Part shown: positions 1 through 7,643 of the stretch, piece by piece | Layout of the letters: every line of letters begins with the position of its first letter | How positions within the stretch are numbered: the stretch's first letter is position 1 | Origin: Streptomyces sp. NRRL F-525 | GTDB taxonomy: Bacteria; Actinomycetota; Actinomycetes; Streptomycetales; Streptomycetaceae | Direction of reading: 5' to 3' | Assembly: GCF_000716605.1 (NCBI RefSeq) | Contig: NZ_JNXE01000038.1 | Span: forward strand, 92,914-156,913 | Length of the DNA: 64,000 nucleotides | Position numbers and translations under genes: made by a program | The notes under the pieces: generated by a model | What the model was told of the DNA's origin: nothing | The model's database searches: none | Seen by the model: only the letters and a program-made list of their open reading frames with translations

Positions 1-117
1 GGCCTCTGCCGGATCTCTGTCACCGGCTGAGGTCAACGATGCCGTCGTACGGGTCCGGGCACGATGAAGCGGTCTCCCGGACCGTTGGTGTAGCGGGCTG
101 TACCAAGGGGGTCGGGT

Positions 118-600
118 TTACCCCCTGTCCCGCGCCCGGAGTTCCTCGATGTAGTCCTGCGCCAGCGTCGACGTCCGCGTGAACCAGTCGTTCAGTACGG
201 CGATCTCGGCGGGGGAGTAGTCGGCGAACTGGGCGTTGAGGCGGTCGTAGTAGGGGCCGTAGAGGGCGACGACCCGGGTCACCGCGTCCGGTACCGAGGC
301 CACGCGGACGCGGCGGCGGTCGGTCGGGTCGGGGACGCGGGTGATGAAACCGGCGCGCTCCAGGCGGTTGAGGATGCCGGTCACCGCGCCGGTCGTGACG
401 TGGGCGTGTTCGGCGAGGTCGCCGGCCGTGAGGAGGTTCTCGCCGGCCTTGAGGACGCAGCCGAAACAGAGGAGATCGGTGACGTTCAGGCCCAGCCGCT
501 CGGCCATCTCGTGCTGGCCGAGCTGGGCGGTGGCGATGAGGGAGTCCATCGCGTCCAGCGCCTGGGCCGGGGTGGCGGTCGGGCGAGGCTTGGCTTGCAT
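118..600 (-). CDS. MarR family transcriptional regulator
   Basis: 160-aa winged-helix regulator. The central DLAEHAHVTTGAVTGIL recognition-helix region followed by DPTDRRRVRV in the wing is typical of MarR proteins, as is the length. The ATG start lies downstream of an AT-rich stretch (about 601-655) that is probably its promoter and operator. It is divergent from the small membrane protein at 693, which may be a target. The ligand cannot be read from the sequence. Family assignment is secure and function is inferred. Confidence 0.85.
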   Translation of the reverse strand: MQAKPRPTATPAQALDAMDSLIATAQLGQHEMAERLGLNVTDLLCFGCVLKAGENLLTAGDLAEHAHVTTGAVTGILNRLERAGFITRVPDPTDRRRVRVASVPDAVTRVVALYGPYYDRLNAQFADYSPAEIAVLNDWFTRTSTLAQDYIEELRARDRG

Positions 601-614
601 CGTTATTGCCTTAG

Positions 615-655
615 CTTGTGAGAGGTTTCTACTCTAAACTTCTTAGGTGGTGAGA
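615..655. promoter_or_regulatory. AT-rich divergent control region, possible MarR operator
   Basis: Locally AT-rich segment between the divergent MarR gene and the gene at 693. It holds the imperfect palindrome GGTTTCTACTCTAAAC (626-641), with CTTAG motifs on either side. MarR proteins usually bind such palindromes near their own start. No experimental support; the boundaries are approximate. Confidence 0.35.
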
Positions 656-692
656 GACTTGCTGTCCGTCTGGGCTCCGAGGGAGGCCGCAC

Positions 693-1067
693 ATGAGCGC
701 ACATCAGTATGACGAGGGGCATACGGTCGCGGGCTGGACCGGATTCGGTATCGCGACCGTCGGGTCGACCGTCGCGGGGGTGGGGGTGTGCACGGTGTCG
801 GCCCTGCTGATCGGCGCCGGGCTGGGGATCGTCGTGGTGAGCGTGCTGGTCACCTGGGCGCTCCATCTCACCGGGTGGGGCAAGCCGCCCGGGCGGCGGG
901 ACCGGGAGCAGTGGGGGATGCGGGTGCGGGACCCGTCGGCGCGGGCGGGGCATGCGGGGTGTGTCGGGTGCCGGTTGGCCGGGCGGGGGCGGGGGCGGGG
1001 GCGGGTGGTCGAGGAGTACGCCGTCGTGCCGCGCGAGTCCGCTCGGGCCGGTGAAACCGCAGGCTGA
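693..1067 (+). CDS. small membrane protein, HGxxPAAG-like
   Basis: 124 aa. Two hydrophobic segments occupy about residues 14-36 and 38-62, followed by WGKPPGRR and a charged, glycine/arginine-rich cytoplasmic tail. The EGHTVAGWTG start resembles the HGxxPAAG small membrane proteins common in Streptomyces, although the motif is degenerate here. The ribosome binding site GGGAGG lies 6 nt before the ATG. Function is unknown in the family. Confidence 0.65.
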   Translation: MSAHQYDEGHTVAGWTGFGIATVGSTVAGVGVCTVSALLIGAGLGIVVVSVLVTWALHLTGWGKPPGRRDREQWGMRVRDPSARAGHAGCVGCRLAGRGRGRGRVVEEYAVVPRESARAGETAG

Positions 1068-1073
1068 CGCCGA

Positions 1074-1095
1074 TGTCAGTGCCGCCGTCTAGTCT
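1074..1095 (+). promoter_or_regulatory. PafBC-type (RecA-independent DNA damage) promoter motif
   Basis: TGTCAGTG (1074-1081), 8 nt, then TAGTCT (1090-1095) matches the TTGTCRGTG-N8-TANNNT motif known for PafBC-dependent DNA-damage promoters in mycobacteria; only the first T differs. The -10 hexamer ends 8 nt before the ATG at 1104, so the transcript is probably leaderless. Activity is inferred. Confidence 0.6.
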
Positions 1096-1103
1096 CGTGA
1101 GCG

Positions 1104-1994
1104 ATGGCACGGACATGGAAGTGCTCGGGGCTGCGGTGGGCGGCGGACGGTCCCGAGCTGAAGTGGGACGGCGGGCGCGGGAGCCCGTTGCCCCGGGGGA
1201 AGCGGGTGGCCTTCGAGGTCGCGGAAGGGGGCGGGCGGACATGTGTGGGGGCGCGGGGGCACGCCTGTCCGGTGCGGGCGGCGGTGCCGGAGCGGAGTAC
1301 GGGGGCGCGGTGCGAGGAGTGCGCGCGGCTGGACCGGGCGCACTCGGTGGCCGCCGACACCATCGCGGACGACCCGCGGCCGTACCACGTATACCTGGCC
1401 TGGTTCGGCCCCGGCCTGCTCAAGGTCGGCATCACCGCCGAAGAGCGGGGCTCCGCGCGGCTGCTTGAACAGGGCGCCGTCTGCTTCAGCTGGCTGGGCC
1501 TCGGCCCGCTGATGGCGGCGCGGCGTTCAGAGGAGTTGCTGCGCGCCGCGCTGCGGGTCCCGGACCGGATCCCCTACGCCGAGAAGCGCGCCGTCCGTTC
1601 CGCGCTGCCGACGTCGGCTGAGGAGCGGGCCGCCGAGATCGCCGACCTGCACGTCCGCGCCCTCGCGCTGCGCGAATGGCCGGAGTCGCTCCACCGCGAG
1701 CCATACCGCCCCGTGGACCACGTCGACGCCTTCGGCCTCACGGGACTCCCGGCCCCCGTCGGCGAGGTGAGCGGGTTGGTCGCGGGCGGGGTGGTCAGCG
1801 GGGAGGTCGTCGCGGCGGCGGGGCCGGACATCCACCTCGCGACCGGGCGGGGCGTGGTCGTGCTGGACACCCGGCTGATGACGGGGTGGGAGTTGATCCC
1901 CGCGGGTTCCTCCGGAGGTGACACGGGTGGATTCACCGTGCCGGTACGGGAGTTCAGGCGGGAGGTGCCGGGGGTGCAGGAGGGGTTGTTCTGA
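1104..1994 (+). CDS. DUF2797 domain-containing protein
   Basis: 296 aa. The N-terminal part carries Cys residues in CVGARGHACPVR and CEEC, a likely metal-binding set. It is followed by HVYLAWFGPGLLKVGIT (about residues 93-110), which resembles the first strands of a GIY-YIG fold, and ends in a less conserved C-terminal region. The family is uncharacterised. The start is the ATG just behind a TAGTCT -10 element, suggesting leaderless translation. The PafBC-like promoter hints at a role in DNA-damage response, which is inference. Confidence 0.75.
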   Translation: MARTWKCSGLRWAADGPELKWDGGRGSPLPRGKRVAFEVAEGGGRTCVGARGHACPVRAAVPERSTGARCEECARLDRAHSVAADTIADDPRPYHVYLAWFGPGLLKVGITAEERGSARLLEQGAVCFSWLGLGPLMAARRSEELLRAALRVPDRIPYAEKRAVRSALPTSAEERAAEIADLHVRALALREWPESLHREPYRPVDHVDAFGLTGLPAPVGEVSGLVAGGVVSGEVVAAAGPDIHLATGRGVVVLDTRLMTGWELIPAGSSGGDTGGFTVPVREFRREVPGVQEGLF

Positions 1995-2075
1995 TGCCGG
2001 TTCCGGCGGCGTGGCCGAGGTGACTGCCGTCATCGGACAGGGAGACGGCGGGGAAGGGGCAGGGAGGTAGTCGGT

Positions 2076-2549
2076 ATGGAAGTGCCCGTCACCGTCCAGT
2101 GGGTCCGGACCTCCTGGACGAAGCGGTCCCGTGGCGGTGAGGCCGCCGCCCGGAGGAACGCGGTGCCGGTCGGGTTCGCCTTGCCGGACGACGCGCCGCC
2201 GCTCGCCCATGTCGTCGAGATCCGTGAGTGGGAGGACTTCTCACCGTGCGACAGCCGGGCGGAGCTGAGGCACGTCAGCACCGAACTCCGCCGGGTGGAC
2301 GGCCGGTTGCGGGTGTTCCCCCGCGTGATGCACGAGCTGCCGCCCAGACCGCGCAGACCTCCGGCGGTGCGGCTCGTGCCGGGGCAGTGGGTCCGGTGGC
2401 AGCTCAACTACCGCTTCAGCAGCGCGGCCGGTGTGCGGGACTGGTCGTACTGGCTGGACACATTCAACATCGCCTATGGGCCGGTGACCGCCGACGTGTT
2501 CCTGGGGACACCCGACTTCCGTGTGGATGAGCAGGGCCCGGTTCGATAG
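2076..2549 (+). CDS. hypothetical protein
   Basis: 157 aa, no recognised domain and no signal peptide or membrane segment. It is rich in Arg and Pro in the middle (PRPRRPPAVRLVPGQW) and ends in an aromatic stretch (WLDTFNIAYGPV). It lies 82 nt after the DUF2797 gene and ends 13 nt before the amidohydrolase start, so it may share their transcript. The ATG follows GGGAGGTAGTCGGT. Function cannot be stated. Confidence 0.6.
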   Translation: MEVPVTVQWVRTSWTKRSRGGEAAARRNAVPVGFALPDDAPPLAHVVEIREWEDFSPCDSRAELRHVSTELRRVDGRLRVFPRVMHELPPRPRRPPAVRLVPGQWVRWQLNYRFSSAAGVRDWSYWLDTFNIAYGPVTADVFLGTPDFRVDEQGPVR

Positions 2550-2562
2550 GGAGGATCAAGAC

Positions 2563-3525
2563 ATGGATGCCGAAGCAGCGGAAGTACCAGGAGCAGCGGA
2601 AGTACCAGGAGCACCGGAAGCCGCCGGAGTGACCGAAGCCGCCGGAGCGGCCGAAGCGCTCGAAGTCCAGGCCTTCTGGCGGCGGCTGGGCCTCCCCGGG
2701 CTGATCGACGTGCACACGCACTTCATGCCCGAGCGGGTGCTCCGCAAGGTCTGGAGTTACTTCGACGCCCTCGGGCCCGCGACCGGCGGAGCCCTGGAGT
2801 GGCCGATCACCTACCGGAGGGAGGAGGCGGAACGGGTCGCGCTGATAAGGGAGTTCGGGGTACGCGCTTTCACCGCCATGCTCTATCCGCACAAGCCCGG
2901 GATGGCCGAGTGGCTGAACGGCTGGGCCGTCGACTTCGCCGCCCGCACCCCCGACTGTCTGCACACCTCGACTCTCTTCCCCGAGCCGGGAGTCGAGGGC
3001 TATGTCCAGCAGGCCCTCGACGCCGGGGCCCGCGTGTTCAAGGCGCACGTACAGGTCGGGGCGTACGACCCCGCCGACGAACTCCTCGATCCCGCTTGGG
3101 GGTTGCTCGCCGAGAGCGGGACGCCCGTGGTGATCCACTGCGGGTCGGGGCCCGCGCCCGGCAAGCACACCGGGCCCGAGCCGGTCGGGCGGGTGCTGGC
3201 CCGGCACCCCCGGCTGCGGCTGGTGATCGCGCACATGGGGATGCCGGAGTACGAGGACTTCCTGGACCTGGCCGAGCGGTACGGGGAAGTGCGGCTGGAC
3301 ACGACGATGTCGTTCACGGACTTCAGCGAACGCCTCGCGCCCTTCCCGCCGCACGCGCTCCCCCGCCTCGCCGCCCTCGGCGACCGCGTCCTGCTGGGCA
3401 GCGACTTCCCGAACATCCCCTATCCCTATCTGCACCAACTGCGCGCCCTGGAGTGCCTGGACCTCGGCGACGACTGGCTGCGCGCGGTCTGCCACGACAA
3501 CGGGGCGCGGCTGTTCGCACGGTGA
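2563..3525 (+). CDS. amidohydrolase family protein (ACMSD-like)
   Basis: 320 aa metal-dependent hydrolase of the amidohydrolase-2 type. It shows DVHTHF (His51, His53), VIHCGSG, IAHMGMPEY and GSDFPNIPY, the metal-ligand and catalytic motifs of the TIM-barrel family. The ATG at 2563 is chosen over an upstream GTG at 2521 because GGGAGG lies 7 nt before it. The first 35 residues are low-complexity Ala/Glu/Pro/Val, partly encoded by an 18-bp tandem repeat. Substrate unknown. Confidence 0.8.
   Translation: MDAEAAEVPGAAEVPGAPEAAGVTEAAGAAEALEVQAFWRRLGLPGLIDVHTHFMPERVLRKVWSYFDALGPATGGALEWPITYRREEAERVALIREFGVRAFTAMLYPHKPGMAEWLNGWAVDFAARTPDCLHTSTLFPEPGVEGYVQQALDAGARVFKAHVQVGAYDPADELLDPAWGLLAESGTPVVIHCGSGPAPGKHTGPEPVGRVLARHPRLRLVIAHMGMPEYEDFLDLAERYGEVRLDTTMSFTDFSERLAPFPPHALPRLAALGDRVLLGSDFPNIPYPYLHQLRALECLDLGDDWLRAVCHDNGARLFAR
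2575..2610 (+). repeat. 18-bp tandem repeat in amidohydrolase 5' end
   Basis: Two exact copies of an 18-bp unit beginning GCAGCGGAAGTACC, with degenerate continuation (GCACCGGAAGCC). The in-frame repeat encodes AAEVPG-type hexapeptides in the disordered N-terminal leader of the amidohydrolase. Confidence 0.7.
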
Positions 3526-3674
3526 GGACGAGCTGAGAGTCCCGCAGGTACGGGTGATGCGTGGAGAACGTGCAGATACCGGGGAGAGAGGGGCGGGTCC
3601 GGGCGCGATGCACGGCTCCATGACCCCTGGATGAGCGCTGGGCAAGCGCTTCCAAGGTGTTCCCTGAGTGATGC

Positions 3675-3700
3675 CTGTGAGTTTCTCAGGAAAATCACAG
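3675..3700. promoter_or_regulatory. imperfect palindrome upstream of the two-component operon
   Basis: CTGTGAGTTT (3675-3684) and AAAATCACAG (3691-3700) form inverted arms around CTCAGG, 45 nt before the response-regulator start. It could be an autoregulatory operator of the operon or another regulator's site. The spacing and symmetry are visible; the protein that binds is not known. Confidence 0.4.
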
Positions 3701-3745
3701 ACTCTAGAAAGCGTGCTCTTAGAGGACCCCGACAAGGTGTCCACT

Positions 3746-4486
3746 ATGACCACGACCTCGCCCCAGGGGCGCACCGAACTGCTGAGGCCGGACGGGAGCC
3801 CCGTCCGAGTGCTTGTGGTGGACGACGAGCTGTCGATCACCGAGCTGCTGTCCATGGCCCTCCGATACGAGGGCTGGCAGATCCGCAGCGCGGGTGACGG
3901 GACCGGCGCGATCCAGACCGCGCGCGAGTTCCGGCCCGACGCAGTCGTCCTCGACATGATGCTGCCGGACATGGACGGCCTGACCGTTCTCGGGCGGATG
4001 CGCAGAGAGCTGCCGGACGTCCCGGTGCTGTTCCTGACGGCGAAGGACGCCGTCGAGGACCGTATCGCCGGGCTCACCGCCGGCGGCGACGACTACGTCA
4101 CCAAGCCCTTCAGCCTCGAAGAGGTCGTCGCCCGGCTGCGCGGACTGATCCGCCGCTCCGGTGCCGCCGACCGCCGTTCGGACTCCGTGCTGATCGTGGG
4201 TGACCTCACCCTCGACGAGGACAGCCACGAGGTGTCGCGGGCCGGGGAGGGCATCCACCTCACCGCGACCGAGTTCGAGCTGTTGCGCTTCCTCATGCGT
4301 AATCCCCGGCGTGTACTCAGCAAGGCGCAGATCCTCGACCGTGTGTGGTCGTACGACTTCGGTGGGCAGGCCAATGTGGTCGAGCTCTACATCTCGTACC
4401 TCCGGCGCAAGATCGACGCCGGTCGTGAGCCGATGATCCACACCCGGCGCGGTGCCGGTTACCTGATCAAGCCCGCGGCCTCATGA
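3746..4486 (+). CDS. OmpR/PhoB-family response regulator
   Basis: 246 aa. The receiver domain is residues 20-135, with the acidic pair Asp26-Asp27, phospho-acceptor Asp70 in VVLDMMLPDMDG, and TKPF (Lys120). It is followed by a C-terminal winged helix ending in VELYISYLRRKID and HTRRGAGYLI. The ATG at 3746 is chosen because the receiver begins shortly after; an upstream ATG at 3668 would add 26 residues of poor character. It overlaps the histidine kinase by ATGA. It probably controls the cell-envelope glycosylation genes downstream. Confidence 0.88.
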   Translation: MTTTSPQGRTELLRPDGSPVRVLVVDDELSITELLSMALRYEGWQIRSAGDGTGAIQTAREFRPDAVVLDMMLPDMDGLTVLGRMRRELPDVPVLFLTAKDAVEDRIAGLTAGGDDYVTKPFSLEEVVARLRGLIRRSGAADRRSDSVLIVGDLTLDEDSHEVSRAGEGIHLTATEFELLRFLMRNPRRVLSKAQILDRVWSYDFGGQANVVELYISYLRRKIDAGREPMIHTRRGAGYLIKPAAS

Positions 4487-6114
4487 GCGGGCGACGACGG
4501 CCGCGTGCGCAGAAGAAACGAGCGGGTAAGCCGCGCACCCTGCGGACCCGGCTCGTCGTCGCGTCCGTGACGCTGATCGCGGTGGTGTGCGCGGTGATCG
4601 GTACGGTGACGACGTTCGCGCTGCGGTCGCATCTGTACGAGCAGTTGAACGGCCAGCTGAACGAGTCCGCCTCGCGTGCGTCCGGTTCGTTCGGGCCGCC
4701 CGGCGGCGCCCAGCAGCTCAAGGGCGGTCTCGGCGCGCCCGGCGGGCAGAAGGGGCAGGTGCAGGCGCAGCAGACCAAGCTCGACGACTTCGTCAAGGGG
4801 CCGCAGCCCCAGGGCACCATCGTGGCCAAGGTCGTGAACGGCTCCATCACCGATGCCCGCCGAGGTGAGAAGTCGGCGAGCACCTATCAGATGACCGCGA
4901 AGACGCTCACCAAGGCCCAGCTCGCCGCTCTCGGTTCCGTCCCCCAGGACAACAAGCAGCACACCGTGGAGATCCCGGGAGTCGGCGACTTCCGCGTCGA
5001 GTACAAGAGCGGGGACAGCGGCAGCTACTACGTCGCCGTTCCGACCTCCACGGTCGACAACACCATCAACACCCTCATCCTCGTCGAACTCAGCGTCACC
5101 GCCGCCGGCCTGGTGGCGGCGGGCATCGCCGGCTACGTCCTCGTCGGCGTGGCCACCCGCCCCCTGCGCCGCGTCGCCTCCACCGCCACCCGCGTCTCCG
5201 AACTCCCCCTCCACACCGGCGAAGTCACCCTCAACGAACGGGTCCCCGAGTCCGAGACCGACCCGCACACCGAGGTCGGCCAGGTCGGTGCCGCGCTCAA
5301 CCGGATGCTGGACCACGTCCACGGCGCCCTGCACGCAAGGCAGCAGAGCGAGATGCGGGTACGGCAGTTCGTGGCCGACGCCAGTCATGAGCTGCGGACG
5401 CCCCTCGCGTCGATCCGCGGTTACGCCGAACTGACGCGCCGCGGGCGCGAACAGACCGGCCCGGACACCAAGCACGCCCTCGGCCGCATCGAGTCCGAGG
5501 CGGGCCGTATGACCCTCCTCGTAGAAGACTTGCTGCTCCTTGCCCGGCTCGACGCGGGCAGACCGCTGCAGTTCGACCAGACCGACCTCATCCCGCTCGT
5601 CGTGGACACCATCAGCGACTCGCGCGCGGCCGGCATGGACCACAACTGGCGGCTCGACCTGCCCGACGAACCGGCCCTCGTGTCGGCGGACGCGGCCCGT
5701 ATCCAGCAGGTGCTCATCAACCTGCTGGGCAACGCCCGCAAGCACACACCACCCGGTACGACGATCACGGCACGGGTGCAGAGACGCGGCCCGTGGATGT
5801 GCGTGGACGTGGAGGACAACGGCCAGGGCATCCCGCCCGATTTGCTGCCGCATGTCTTCGAGCGGTTCGCGCGCGGCGACTCGGCCCGTTCCCGCTCCAC
5901 GGGATCGACGGGTCTGGGCCTCGCCATCGTGCAGGCGGTCGCGACCGCACACGGCGGCGCGGTCACCGTGGACAGCGTTCCCGGACGCACGGTGTTCACC
6001 GTCCATCTGCCCGCGCTCGCACCGGCCGTGCCCGCGCCCGCCCCCGAAACGAATTGGCAATCGCACTCACAGGCACAGCACAGTGCCACCACATGGGTGC
6101 AACAGGGCGCTTGA
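4483..6114 (+). CDS. sensor histidine kinase
   Basis: 543 aa membrane kinase. TM1 is about residues 24-47. An extracytoplasmic domain of about 145 residues is rich in Gln/Gly early on, TM2 is about 197-222, then HAMP. The H-box DASHELRTPL has the phospho-acceptor His302, and the N-box LLGNARKH, DNGQGIP, and GLGLAIV make the ATPase domain. The start overlaps the response-regulator stop (ATGA), so translational coupling is likely. The signal sensed is unknown. The C-terminal 25 residues are a variable tail. Confidence 0.9.
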   Translation: MSGRRRPRAQKKRAGKPRTLRTRLVVASVTLIAVVCAVIGTVTTFALRSHLYEQLNGQLNESASRASGSFGPPGGAQQLKGGLGAPGGQKGQVQAQQTKLDDFVKGPQPQGTIVAKVVNGSITDARRGEKSASTYQMTAKTLTKAQLAALGSVPQDNKQHTVEIPGVGDFRVEYKSGDSGSYYVAVPTSTVDNTINTLILVELSVTAAGLVAAGIAGYVLVGVATRPLRRVASTATRVSELPLHTGEVTLNERVPESETDPHTEVGQVGAALNRMLDHVHGALHARQQSEMRVRQFVADASHELRTPLASIRGYAELTRRGREQTGPDTKHALGRIESEAGRMTLLVEDLLLLARLDAGRPLQFDQTDLIPLVVDTISDSRAAGMDHNWRLDLPDEPALVSADAARIQQVLINLLGNARKHTPPGTTITARVQRRGPWMCVDVEDNGQGIPPDLLPHVFERFARGDSARSRSTGSTGLGLAIVQAVATAHGGAVTVDSVPGRTVFTVHLPALAPAVPAPAPETNWQSHSQAQHSATTWVQQGA

Positions 6115-6128
6115 GGAGAGTCGGTTCC

Positions 6129-7643
6129 ATGCGAACCGACACTTCTCCCGGCACCCTGCCGGCGCGGGAGCACCTCCCGGCCGGAGACGCCGGTACGCCT
6201 GTCCTGGACGTAGTGATCCCCGTCTACAACGAGGAGAAGGACCTCCAGCCATGCGTGCTCAGACTGCACGAGCACCTCAAGCGCACGTTCCCGTACGCGT
6301 TCCGCATCACCATCGCGGACAACGCGTCGATCGACACCACCCCCCAGGTGGCCGCGCGGCTGGAGTCGGAGATCCCGGAGGTCAAGTCCTTCCGGCTGGA
6401 GCAGAAGGGGCGCGGTCGAGCACTGCGCACCGTCTGGTCCGCCTCGGACGCCCCGATCCTCGCCTACATGGACGTCGACCTCTCCACCGACCTCAACGCG
6501 CTGCTCCCCCTGGTGGCGCCGCTGATCTCGGGTCACTCCGACCTGGCGATCGGATCCCGGCTGGCCCGCTCGTCGCGTGTCGTGCGTGGCGCCAAGCGCG
6601 AGTTCATCAGCCGGACCTACAACCTGATCCTGCGCGGCTCGCTGCAGGCCCGCTTCTCGGACGCCCAGTGCGGATTCAAGGCGATCCGGCGTGATGTGGC
6701 CCAGGCGCTGCTGCCGCTCGTCGAGGACACCGGCTGGTTCTTCGACACCGAGATGCTGGTGCTGGCCGAGCGTGCCGGACTCCGTATCCACGAGGTGCCG
6801 GTCGACTGGGTCGACGACCCGAACTCGACCGTCCACATCGTCAAGACGGCGACCGAGGACTTGAAGGGAGTGTGGCGCGTGGGCAAGGCCCTGGCCTCCG
6901 GTTCGCTGCCGCTCGACCGCGTCACGCGGCCCTTCGGCGACGACCCGCGCGACCGCGACATCCAGGACGTGCCCAAGGGGCTGGCCCGCCAGCTCGTCGG
7001 GTTCTGCGTGGTCGGAGGTCTCTCCACCCTCTTCTACCTGGTCCTCTACAGCCTCTTCCGGCAGTTCGGCGGCTCCCAGGTCGCCAACGCGCTCGCGCTG
7101 CTGGTCTCGGCGGTCGCCAACACCGCCGCCAACCGCCGGCTGACCTTCGGGGTCCGCGGCCGGGGCGGCGCCGTCCGCCACCAGGCGCAGGGCCTCGTCG
7201 TCTTCGCCATCGGCCTCGCGCTGACCAGTGGTTCGCTCGCCGCGCTGAACGCGGCCAGCAGCGACCCCGCGCACTCCACCGAACTCGCGGTCCTGGTGGC
7301 CGCCAACCTCGCCGCGACCGTCCTGCGCTTCCTGCTCTTCCGCGCCTGGGTCTTCCCGGACCGCGACGACAGCACCGAGGAGGAGACGGCCGCAGCCCTC
7401 AACTCCCCTTCGTCGCCGACCTATTCGACGACGCCGCAGCACCCGCAGAACCCGCAGTACCCCGGTTCGTACGCCGCCCCGCTGCCCCAGCGCCAGCCGC
7501 TGCCCCAGCAGAGCGAGTACGACACCGCCCCGCACACCACCCAGTTCCGCGCCGGTGAAGCCGCGGACGGCACCTGGAGGGACGCGACCATGCAGTTGCA
7601 GCCGGTGCGTCCCCACGACACCGATCCGAGGGACCCCCGATGA
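6129..7643 (+). CDS. bifunctional GT2 glycosyltransferase / GtrA family protein
   Basis: 504 aa. The N-terminal domain has the dolichyl-phosphate mannose synthase-like fold: VIPVYNEEKDL, the DVDLS metal site, and QCGFKAI. A GtrA-type membrane domain of about four helices (residues 285-420) follows, then a Pro/Gln-rich tail. GT2/GtrA proteins make a polyprenyl-phosphate sugar and move it across the membrane. The ATG with GAGGAGAG upstream lies 14 nt after the kinase stop. It overlaps the next gene by ATGA, so both are coupled. Sugar identity is not visible. Confidence 0.85.
   Translation: MRTDTSPGTLPAREHLPAGDAGTPVLDVVIPVYNEEKDLQPCVLRLHEHLKRTFPYAFRITIADNASIDTTPQVAARLESEIPEVKSFRLEQKGRGRALRTVWSASDAPILAYMDVDLSTDLNALLPLVAPLISGHSDLAIGSRLARSSRVVRGAKREFISRTYNLILRGSLQARFSDAQCGFKAIRRDVAQALLPLVEDTGWFFDTEMLVLAERAGLRIHEVPVDWVDDPNSTVHIVKTATEDLKGVWRVGKALASGSLPLDRVTRPFGDDPRDRDIQDVPKGLARQLVGFCVVGGLSTLFYLVLYSLFRQFGGSQVANALALLVSAVANTAANRRLTFGVRGRGGAVRHQAQGLVVFAIGLALTSGSLAALNAASSDPAHSTELAVLVAANLAATVLRFLLFRAWVFPDRDDSTEEETAAALNSPSSPTYSTTPQHPQNPQYPGSYAAPLPQRQPLPQQSEYDTAPHTTQFRAGEAADGTWRDATMQLQPVRPHDTDPRDPR

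Noticed and set aside
1..117. Possible gene tail at the window edge
   Set aside because: Short open stretches exist in several frames but none shows a recognisable motif.
2464..4077. 537-aa open frame on the minus strand
   Set aside because: Antisense to the amidohydrolase and response regulator, whose motifs are clear; no domain of its own.
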